Part shown: piece after piece, positions 47,466 to 59,400 of the stretch
Layout: each line of letters opens with the position of its first letter
Numbering within the stretch: position 1 is the first letter of the stretch
Source: Symsagittifera roscoffensis
Taxonomy: Eukaryota > Xenacoelomorpha > Acoela > Convolutidae
NCBI RefSeq assembly: GCF_963678635.1
Contig: NC_087065.1
Span: 47,930,381 to 47,994,380, forward strand
Direction of reading: 5' to 3'
Length of the DNA stretch: 64,000 bases
Notes under the pieces: generated by a model
Seen by the model: the letters and a program-made list of their open reading frames with translations, nothing else
Told to the model about the DNA's origin: nothing
The model's database searches: none
Program-made: the position numbers and the translations under genes

Positions 47466-50400
47466 ATGGCAGCGTCACCATTTCAGAAGCCTGGAAGGAG
47501 GCACAATAGGCTGAGAACGGGCATTGCTCCTAACAAAGAACCCAAATCGATCCCTATATTTTTATCCATCTTCAAATTTGTAAGTATCGAGTGATTGTGA
47601 TACTGAAAGCGTAATTGTTTATTTATTCTGTCAAATTTTACCTTTTGGTCAATTCTTATACAATTCAATTGTGAAAAAATGTGTGAAATGTCTGTTATTT
47701 CTCGACTGCAAAGTAAAGCTTTAGGGAAAGTGTCTTTGGGTACCCAAAATTGCTATTTGAAATATTAGTCAACCTAATATTAGTGCAATAATCCCGAGTT
47801 ATAGAAGAATTATCCGAAAGTTTATTTAGTCGCCATTCTATAAGCTTGAATTAGCATGTCAATAGTTTTCACCCAATTTATTTTTTTACAGGATGGTTGT
47901 AGCTCAGAACCTTTTGAAGGATTCACCGATGACGATATTGCGCAAGTGGAGATCAACCTTCCGAAGTTTTCGTCCATCGGTCAGACTGAAACAACAACAT
48001 CAGAGTCTAATGAAAAAGTAAAATCTTCTAAATTTAGCCTTCTTACTTTTGCGATAAGCAAGCGTTAGCAAATCGGAGCATTTACTTTTTCAGGTTGGCA
48101 ACTTGTTCAATTCACTTGATAGCTTCGTCGCTTATACAAAAATTGAAGTTCAGCTGTTCGTCACGAAAATTGTTTCACGCTTAGTAGCTTCATTACGGTT
48201 TTCGTAAGATTTCAGCGATATAAACTATCATAGAAAATCCTTTTGATGTATTTTTGTTACGGTACATGTAATTCAGTAAGATTTAAAATTTGTGCTCCAC
48301 GATTTTAGGGCTATTTAAAAAAAAAATCTTTTAACTTAGTCACTAGAAATCAATGAAGAGTCTCATCTTAAATTTTTAATTTTGCTATATCAGATGGTTT
48401 CATTATATAATCTGATTCCGAATTTGTTTATCTTGAAATAATATTTTTTTCTACAGTTGATTCCTTAGCCTGTCTAGAGCTTGTCAAATTGGTTTGTATG
48501 AAACATAAGTGTGTTAGAAAATGGTTAGATTGCGCCTAAAATATCATCCGCTTGCCGCCTAAAAACATATGACAAACCTGTGTTTGTCAGCCGCGAGCTA
48601 TCAGTGGATGAAGCAAAACTTGAAAATCAAGCACTGCAAAAACGGCGGGAGCTCATAAACGAAAACATCGATAAACAAAACCTGCGCATCCGCGATGGAA
48701 AACTCTACCAGAAAATAGAAAACAGATGGACAGCAGTTGCAACCGAAAAAACGGAGAACTCAATCTCCAATTGACTAGAACTCTTTCCTAGCCTACTCAT
48801 CTACAACGTCCGAAGCATACTCGACTACAATCGAAGATCAAACTTCGCAAATGCGATAAACACAAGCTGTCAATACCAACTACTTTGCCTAACCGAAACA
48901 TGGTTAACCAACGACATAACAGACAACTCCATATTCTTGCCTCAATTTGAACTCTATCGATCTGAAAGAACTTCAAAAGCCGGTCTATCAAAACACGGAG
49001 GAGTTCTAATTGGCATCAACGCCAACATACCACATAACCGCATTGATACAGGCATGCAAGACTGCGTAATGGTTCAACTCAAGATATCTGTACCAATACT
49101 TGTCTGCTGTATATATTGTGCCCCTGTGTATAGCCCATACCGATGGTCACTAGATCAACTTAACTCATTGCTGAACTTAATAAAAGCAACACAACGCGAG
49201 CAAGGCATACAAAATCTTGTCATTGTAGGAGATATCAACTTCTCGTGTACAAATTGGAAATCACTCTCATCAAAATGCGAGTACGAACAAAGCATCCTAG
49301 ACAACTTCCAGGAATTAAACCTGGAACAATTCATGATAACCGATACTGGAAAGAGCCTTGATATCCTGCTCTGCAACAATCCTGATATCATACTAGACGT
49401 ATACATGGACAATCGGCTCAAAAACGACTTCACCTCAGATCACCCGCCTTACGGCTCAAAGTTACATATGAATCACAAAATAAATCACGAAAGGGTCCCT
49501 CTACCCTCCCAAAAGTACGACTTTTCAGACTTTGCCTTCAAAAAAGGCAACTGGAACGAAATCAACGAATATGTGCGAGAGCACCACTTCAACCCATACT
49601 GCTACAGCAACGTTGATCTCCTGGTAGATCAGTGGTATAATTGGGTCTACGGTATTATAGTCAAACACATACCCCGAAAAACCCAACATAGGAAACATCT
49701 AGCGCCCTGGGTTTCTCCCACGAGCTCAAACCTCATGAAAAAAGTAGAAACTCTCAGACGCCAAAGTAAAACAAATACCCTAAAGATCCAGCAATTACAA
49801 ACTGAATTGTCCTTATCGCTCTCAGCTGACCAATGCAATCATGAAACAGAAATTTTCAAGTCTGGAATCTTCTCAAACGTCCAAAAATACCTCAAAACTA
49901 TCATGAAAACAAGCTCAATCCCAACTGAGGTATTTCGTGACGATAAGTCAGCTAATACCGATATCGAAAAAGCCGAATTATTTAATCAGTACTTCCAATC
50001 CGTTTTCAGTAAGAATCACCACGATTATACTCTCACAGAGGGACAGCCCAAGCTGTCGATGATTCATTTCTCAGAACTAGAAATACAACTCGTTCTCCAA
50101 TCGCTGGACGAGAGCAAGGCCAAAGAACTTGACTGTATGGGGAACAACCTGCTGAAAAAATTGTCAGACTCCCTACCAAAGTCACTGCATCTCATATTCA
50201 ACACAATTGCAAACAAATGCTACTTCCCATCATTCTGGAAAACAAGCGAAATAATCCCCATATTTAAAGAAGGGAACAAACAAATGGTAGATAATTACAG
50301 GCCGATCAGCCTCGTAGCAGTATCCAAAGTCCTCAAGAAACTTATTTTCGACAGAATGTACCCAATCTTATCCACCGCATTGTCCCAATCTCAACACGGT

Positions 50401-53400
50401 TTTCGGCAAAGACGCTCATCTATAACAAACCTAATCGAATACCTGCACGAAATGTTTGTGAACTTTGACAATAGCAACTGCCACTTCCTAGCGTCATTTT
50501 ACCTCGACTTCCAGAAGGCTTTTGACAAATTCAATCACAATATAACGATCGAAAAACTCAGCAGAGCTGGAATAACAGGCCCAATATTGGATCTAATCAA
50601 AAGTTACCTGACCGGTCGAACCCAAACAGTACGCATCGGCAGCTCGGTCTCAAGCCAACTGCCAATTGTGGAGTGCCTCAAGGATCTATTCTAGGGCCAC
50701 TCCTTTTCTTAGTATACATCAACGACTTGCCAAAATGTGTCATGTCATCGTGCTACGGCTATGCGGATGACTATAAAATTATGGGCACCGACACGACTAC
50801 CCTGCACATCGATATTAGAAAAGTCTGGAAGTGGTGTGAAACCAATGAAATGCGCCTCAATATGACCAAGAGCAAAACACTAGTAATCAAGGGCGAGTGC
50901 AACCTAAGCATATTCTCGTACAAATTCGAACAGCCTAACGAACTTAAGATCTTGGAATGATAATGTCAAAAAATCTTAACTGGACTTCTCATGCAAACAA
51001 TCGTGCGAGCAAAGCCCTATACTGCATCAAAAGAAACTTATCACCTGCCACAACCATGAACAACAGGAAAAATGCATATAAAAGCTATGTAGTACCTATC
51101 GTTAGCTATGCATCATCAGTCTGGAAACCCTCAAAGCAAGATCTTGCCACCTTAGAAAAAGTGCAACAGAGAGCAACGAAATGGATACTTGGAAATAAAC
51201 AAATTCCTTATAAATCGAGGTTAACCACTCTTCAAATTCTTCCCTTGTCTCTTTACCAAGAAATGCATGTACTACTTTTGTTCGCGAACATTCTAAGAGG
51301 AAAGACCGACCTGGAATGGTGGCGATTTATAGAAACCACTGAATCAAATCGACCGAAAACAACAAGACGTTTCAACGCGAAGAACTTTCGACTTCATAAA
51401 TGCGAATCTGATTTCTGGCAACGCGCCTGCAGCCTGACAAACATATTTCACGATCACGTGAAATATGAAGTCCTATTATGTGACTCGTTTAAACCAAAAA
51501 TATCAAGAGTGTACTGGCAATTCTACGAGAAAATCTACAATGAAGTCGATACCTGCACCTGGAGAATCAACTGCGGATGCACAAGATGCTTAAACTTCAA
51601 AAAACTAAACCTATAAAACTAAAATATGATTGATCTCATAAACTTGATTCGGGAGCTAACTCCCATGGATGTATCCTAAATTCTGTTTTATTATTATTAT
51701 TATTATTAATTGTAAAATTTTAAAATCATGATTCATCGCAATAATCACAGACAATGTATTTTACTGTCAATAAATCCGAAAACCTACAAAATCTAATTAA
51801 GTTTAACTCAAGTGAACTAAAATTGAACTGGAGGCGCAGCTGAGCTTCGCATCACTTACGGTGCAAAAGTATATACCAGTGTTCAGCACTGGGATAAACA
51901 TTTGAATCTTATATCGTAAGTGATGCAAGCTCAGCAAGGCTATTTCAATCGGGTACTTAACTTTTTCTCCTAACCAACTTTGTCCACAAGCGCGGCACTT
52001 TTAGAAGATCTTCACTTCTAGGGGAAGATACCTAAGTAGTATCTTCCTCCAGAAGATACTTAAGAAGTAGTAATAAGCTCAAAGCCTTTTCAGGTAGTAA
52101 TTATCTTCTTAAAAAGTTTCTCAATTTTTTTTTGTGTTCGTGATTTTCGTCCTAATCTATGTGGGTTGATTTTCCATTTTTTTTTCTATATCTGGAATTT
52201 CACAAATTTGTAATTTTACCATGTCTGATTTGAGTTTTTATTTTTTGAGACACTTTGGAAATATTTTTCACTTTTTTCAAAAATTTAGTTTTTCTCAAAC
52301 TTGCCCTTATTTTCGAAAAAGAAAATGGTAAGAATGGGGAGTCCGCTATGTGTCTGCATACTCCTCACCTTATCTCTTTTACCTTACCCCACTTTCTACA
52401 TCCTTCGAAAAAGTGTGGGGGTATTTTTGATCCATATTTTAATTGTTTTCTCGAAAAATACCCTCTCAAATCTGAGATTTTGATTTGAATGGATATAACA
52501 GGTTGTTGGAAGCTCCCCTGCATTAGCGACTACGCCCAAAAAACAAAAATGTACAGCCCTTGAAAAAGTCAATTTTTCGATTTTTTTTTACCAGTTTTTG
52601 AAAATTGTCTCGAAAACTACCCTCCCCAAATCTGAGGTTTTGCTTTCATTGAGCAGAACGGGTTGTGGGAAGCTCTGTCGCATAAATGATTACGCCTAAA
52701 TTTTTTACTTAAATTTTTTTCCTAATCTGAGATATTAGTTTCAATCGAAAGGACATCTGATATGGAATTTGCCTAAAGAAACGATTACGCCCAAGTTCAA
52801 ATACATGAAAAGTTATGACCCTCAGAAAAGTCAAAATTTCGATTTTTTGACCGTTTTTCGAAACTTTTTTTTTTCTCGAAAACTACCCTCCAAATCTGAG
52901 GTATAGACAGTTGCGCCTAATTTTCTTTGCACTAGAGTTTATGACCCTCTGACAAGTCAAATTATTCTTGTCTTTCCGCATCAGTACAAAAAGTTATCAA
53001 ATAGGTATTTCCAGCTTTAGCTGGCCTCTAGTATTCAAATAGTTTCAGTTTTTGTTATATGAACTTAGTCAACTTATTTCGCGTAATTTCGAGAGCAAAA
53101 TATACCCTTTAACTGTTTTGAAATAGTATGAGCATTTTATCAGTTTTTATTTGAAATTTTTTTTGCCTAATTTTTTTTATTTTTTTCTTTAGAGACCTAG
53201 TTGTCATATTTTAGGAAAATTAAACGCTTAAATAAAAACGACATATTCTTGAAAAGTAGTGTAATTGTGTTTTTTTCATGTGGTTTAATCTCTTATAATA
53301 TAAGGTTGATTTAAGATGACAAAACATTTGACTCGTGTTCTCACTTGATTTTAGTGATTGATCTTTTGTAAATCTACAGCAAAAATGTATATTCAAATTG

Positions 53401-56400
53401 CTGGAACAGATCTTATAGATCTTTATAACAGTCAGTCTATTTCTCGCATCAAACTAAGCTATCGCGAAGATACATTTAAGTCCATAGCCGATCAAGACAC
53501 GATCCAGCATCAATTCAATCACCAGACGTACACAGCAATCCTGTGAAATTTCATTTCGCCAGTCAGCGTGGTCCGCCAAACAGTCTCTTGACATGAGTGG
53601 AAAGAACCGAAGATATCCACAGTCCCAGCGTTAAAATATCCGCCAGTGTCTTATTAGCAGCAGCGGCTGGCTTAACGCCGCCTGAAGAATTAATTGCTGC
53701 GTGGTAAGCCTTAATCGATTCTGTTGAGCCGGACTATATGATATTGAAGAATTCATTTTCCGAGAGTTTGAAGTCCTTCAATTCGACCAGTGACCTTTAC
53801 ATAGGATGTTTGGAAAGGGCGGAAGTGGAGATAGCAATTGACACATGCTCTGAGCTGTCATCCAGTACGACAAGAATACTCGCGGCAATCAACGCGCATC
53901 TCACCATGGAATATCGTGATCGAATGAAGGCTTCCGCTTCAGTAAACACCAGTCAAATCATAAGTAACTTCGCTAAATTGCCATCAATTTCACTCCCTTA
54001 ATTTGATGGGAGCGACGAGCAGTGGTTGTCTGTCAATGACGAATTCAAGGCAGCTTACCACAAAAACCCGAAGCTGTCTGAATTCCAGAAGTTTATGTAC
54101 CTCAAGTGATGCGTGAAGTGGTTTGCAAAACGAGTCATCACAAATCTCGCCATCACTGAGAAAAACTATGACGTGGAACGAAAATTTCTGGAGAAAGTGT
54201 CACAAGAAAGATCGACTCAACCAGAGGACGCTTCTCAACTAGATCATCAATTTTCGAATGGTTAAGGAGGAGGACTTACAACTTCGACTACTGCATTCCA
54301 CGTTCAATAAAGAGAGCCAATCGATAAGAGCTATGGATTGTGATACTCGAAACAATGTGTGGCGCCATGTCTTGTCACTAAAGATGAATGCAGAGTCACA
54401 GAAGGCATGAGAGCTTCATAATCCAGGGTCAGTATGTCTCTCATTCCGAGGCAAGCTCGAATTTTTGCATAATCGGTTTAGATCTTTGGAGAGCATCGCG
54501 CACAGTGTGTCCAGAATTGCTTCATGCAGACAAGACGTGGTCGACCACAATTTTTGAAGGGCAACGTCAAAGTTTGCCATGTGTATCATAATCTCTCCTG
54601 TTGTCAGAAGTTTCGAGATGCTCATTTACAACAGAGGAGCGAAATCGTCAAGAAGCTCCAGCTCTGTTTCAATTGTCTACATAAAGGTCATGGGGCAGCA
54701 TACTGTCCATCAGTGTCCAGATGCAAGGAATGCCCAGACATTGGATGACCCACTTCAGGAGTCGCAGATCACAATTCTGCCAACTGCAGACATTACGGTT
54801 CTCACACGATCCGGAGAAGAGGTAAAATTACGAGTTTTGATTGACTCTTGTTTCTGAGTCGACGCCATTATAGTGAATTCACCCAGACGTTTGCAGATTC
54901 CAACACGGAAGTCATGCGACTGGGTCCTTGAAGTGAATCAGAAGTTCCCATGAAGACTAACGGTGAGCTAAGCATGACTACGCTTTTCCAAGACAATGCC
55001 AGACTAGAAGTCAAATGTTTAATTCTGGATAGAATCACAAACAGTTTGAGTCAAGTGACTCCAATATCCAGCGCACAGTGTGCATCTTCGCAAGACGTCG
55101 ACTTGGCAGTTCCCCCAGTTTAGTCAACCAGGGGAAATCAACCTTCTATTTCGCGACTGTCCTCCCGGATCGTGGGTCCTCATGAATCTGATGAATTCTT
55201 CCATGTGCCATTGGACTACGGAATCCAGCTTCTGGATAGCGGAAGACGATCGTGGGAGATCGAGGATGTTCCAGCGATTCAGAAGTCCGAATACACTCCT
55301 CATGAGTTACAGTGTAATGACCACTACAATGCCACAACCTCTAAAGATCTAGAAGGCAGACCACTCCTCCGGATCCTTTTTGACTGCATCATGATCTTCT
55401 AAGCAATTACCGGGCCTTTGCTGCGTGGTAAGCCTTAATCGATTCTGTTGAGCCGGACTATATGATATTGAAGAATTCATTTTCCGAGAGTTTGAAGTCC
55501 TTCAATTCGACCAGTGACCTTTACATAGGATGTTTGGAAAGGGCGGAAGTGGAGATAGCAATTGACACATGCTCTGAGCTGTCATCCAGTACGACAAGAA
55601 TACTCGCGGCAATCAACGCGCATCTCACCATGGAATATCGTGATCGAATGAAGGCTATCGCGAAGATACATTTAAGTCCATAGCCGATCAAGACACGATC
55701 CAGCATCAATTCAATCACCAGACGTACACAGCAATCCTGTGAAATTTCATTTCGCCAGTCAGCGTGGTCCGCCAAACAGTCTCTTGACATGAGTGGAAAG
55801 AACCGAAGATATCCACAGTCCCAGCGTTAAAATATCCGCCAGTGTCTTATTAGCAGCAGCGGCTGGCTTAACGCCGCCTGAAGAATTAATTGCTGCGTGG
55901 TAAGCCTTAATCGATTCTGTTGAGCCGGACTATATGATATTGAAGAATTCATTTTCCGAGAGTTTGAAGTCCTTCAATTCGACCAGTGACCTTTACATAG
56001 GATGTTTGGAAAGGGCGGAAGTGGAGATAGCAATTGACACATGCTCTGAGCTGTCATCCAGTACGACAAGAATACTCGCGGCAATCAACGCGCATCTCAC
56101 CATGGAATATCGTGATCGAATGAAGGCTTCCGCTTCAGTAAACACCAGTCAAATCATAAGTAACGTCGCTAAATTGCCATCAATTTCACTCCCTTAATTT
56201 GATGGGAGCGACGAGCAGTGGTTGTCTGTCAATGACGAATTCAAGGCAGCTTACCACAAAAACCCGAAGCTGTCTGAATTCCAGAAGTTTATGTACCTCA
56301 AGTGATGCGTGAAGTGGTTTGCAAAACGAGTCATCACAAATCTCGCCATCACTGAGAAAAACTATGACGTGGAACGAAAATTTCTGGAGAAAGTGTCACA

Positions 56401-59400
56401 AGAAAGATCGACTCAACCAGAGGACGCTTCTCAACTAGATCATCAATTTTCGAATGGTTAAGGAGGAGGACTTACAACTTCGACTACTGCATTCCACGTT
56501 CAATAAAGAGAGCCAATCGATAAGAGCTATGGATTGTGATACTCGAAACAATGTGTGGCGCCATGTCTTGTCACTAAAGATGAATGCAGAGTCACAGAAG
56601 GCATGAGAGCTTCATAATCCAGGGTCAGTATGTCTCTCATTCCGAGGCAAGCTCGAATTTTTGCATAATCGGTTTAGATCTTTGGAGAGCATCGCGCACA
56701 GTGTGTCCAGAATTGCTTCATGCAGACAAGACGTGGTCGACCACAATTTTTGAAGGGCAACGTCAAAGTTTGCCATGTGTATCATAATCTCTCCTGTTGT
56801 CAGAAGTTTCGAGATGCTCATTTACAACAGAGGAGCGAAATCGTCAAGAAGCTCCAGCTCTGTTTCAATTGTCTACATAAAGGTCATGGGGCAGCATACT
56901 GTCCATCAGTGTCCAGATGCAAGGAATGCCCAGACATTGGATGACCCACTTCAGGAGTCGCAGATCACAATTCTGCCAACTGCAGACATTACGGTTCTCA
57001 CACGATCCGGAGAAGAGGTAAAATTACGAGTTTTGATTGACTCTTGTTTCTGAGTCGACGCCATTATAGTGAATTCACCCAGACGTTTGCAGATTCCAAC
57101 ACGGAAGTCATGCGACTGGGTCCTTGAAGTGAATCAGAAGTTCCCATGAAGACTAACGGTGAGCTAAGCATGACTACGCTTTTCCAAGACAATGCCAGAC
57201 TAGAAGTCAAATGTTTAATTCTGGATAGAATCACAAACAGTTTGAGTCAAGTGACTCCAATATCCAGCGCACAGTGTGCATCTTCGCAAGACGTCGACTT
57301 GGCAGTTCCCCCAGTTTAGTCAACCAGGGGAAATCAACCTTCTATTTCGCGACTGTCCTCCCGGATCGTGGGTCCTCATGAATCTGATGAATTCTTCCAT
57401 GTGCCATTGGACTACGGAATCCAGCTTCTGGATAGCGGAAGACGATCGTGGGAGATCGAGGATGTTCCAGCGATTCAGAAGTCCGAATACACTCCTCATG
57501 AGTTACAGTGTAATGACCACTACAATGCCACAACCTCTAAAGATCTAGAAGGCAGACCACTCCTCCGGATCCTTTTTGACTGCATCATGATCTTCTAAGC
57601 AATTACCGGGCCTTTTCAGGATCTCAACACGACCTAGCTTCTCCAGGATTGCATTGGTGCCAGCTCCCGGCACGCAATCTGTGCACTTCGAGAAACTGCT
57701 GATGTTCCACCATGAGAGTCCATGAAGATGTACCCTGCTCATACTGAAGGATCCCATTATAACCGAGGACGTCCAGAAGATAAACTTAGGATTCCAACGG
57801 CAAAGGAACTCCTCGCTTCTCTAAAATCGACAAATGAACTATCGTTCGAATCCTTGCTGGACTCGATGATGCTCCGCACATTACGGTTAGTCGTCAAATC
57901 ATCCCAGTAGCTTCGGCAAGGTCTTCGACAGTCTGGGACTCCTGATCCCTGCAACGACTCTACCTCTCCGCACGATAGTCCAATAAACTTGGAAGGGTGA
58001 ACTCAATTGGGATGATGATGTATAGGTAATTAGTTCCACTAGTGGATGTCTACTCTGGAAACGTTAGATAAGCTCAAGGGTCTAAAGAAGCCGGAAGTCC
58101 AATAAAACATCCTAAGTGATGCTTCGGAAAGTACATACGGAGCTTGTGTCCATTCCCGGACATCTTCAGGCCATACCCATGCCAGCTGTACTTCAGTTGC
58201 TGCTAAGTCCATGATCCGTGCTCGTTGCTTGAGGGTGAAGCAACATTACCCAGCCCAGAAAAAAAATTGCATGTAGTTCTTGAACAGGGGCACAACAGCG
58301 GTTCGCCGTGATGAGCTGTACAGCTCTTGTGTTGGTCCTTTCCCCCGTGGATAAATGGTCTTAAGTAAGTCACGGCTGGCACCAAAAAGTCGAAATCCAT
58401 CCCATGACTGGAATTTTGTGCCATGGACATCAGATCCAAACTGCTAGACATCATTCAGACCCTACACATAAACACCAGTACGTATGCTTGGAGCGACTGC
58501 ACAATCGCTCTGGTATGGGTGACTTCAACACCTTGCAAGTTCCTAAAATATGTGGCCTATCGAATGGCTAGCTGAATTGTCATCATTAGAAAGCGCCAGT
58601 AGTCATCCAGTGAAGCCATGTTCAAAGGCTTACAAGCAGTTGTTCGTCAAGTCCAGGCTAAATGCTTCCCCGAAGAACTCGCGTTCCTCAATCGTAACAA
58701 GCCATTCAGTAAGGCATCCAATATACTACAGTTAAACTGTTGTGTTGATGAACACCAGATGTTAAGAGTTGGTGGTCGAACCACAGCTCAGTTTGCCTTA
58801 ATGAAGATGCGAAATACCGGTTGAATATCGTATAAATACAACTTAACCCAACTCGATGTTCGACAGTCACGAGAAGTTACTACACGCCGGACAGAATGCA
58901 CCGTACTCGACAACGCTTCTGGATCATCGGTGCACGACGGATGACCAGACAAGTGACAGCCGCATGCATCAGGTGTTATCGATAGAATTGTCGAAGTATG
59001 AGCCATTGTTTGGGCGACTACCCTTAGAAAGAGTCAGTATCTCAACTCCCTTCGCATATACCGACATTGATCCGGCAAAATTTCTTACATCCAAAGAAGG
59101 ACAAAAAAAGAAGCTCACCATTGTCATAGTAGTTTTTTGCTTTTCTACAAAAGCTGTTCATTTGGAATTGGTCAACTCGCTGAACATGCCTAAAATCTAT
59201 AAGGAGGATCATAGCGCACTTCTTATGTCCGAAAAATATTTTCTCGGATAACGGGACTAATTTCATCGGCTCCTTGATACTTCATCAAATTCAAGAAGCT
59301 AGGTCAGAAGCGACATGGCCAAGAATGCTTGACACGATAATTGGACGAAAATAACTGCTAGAGCTCCCAACTTCGGAGGGTTATTGGATTATTGGAGGCA

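Larger units (their letters stand above)
48541..51710 (+). mobile_element. Non-LTR retrotransposon (LINE), nearly complete ORF2
   Basis: The order is a fragment of ORF1 (48541-48774), ORF2 with apurinic endonuclease and reverse transcriptase (48775-51616), a short 3' region and a TTA-repeat tail (51687-51709). It is 5'-truncated within ORF1. Endonuclease plus RT architecture and a microsatellite tail fit the CR1/L2/jockey group; I cannot fix the clade. ORF2 has only two single-base frameshifts, so the copy is fairly young. It is in sense orientation in intron 2 of the KMT2-like gene. Confidence 0.85.
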
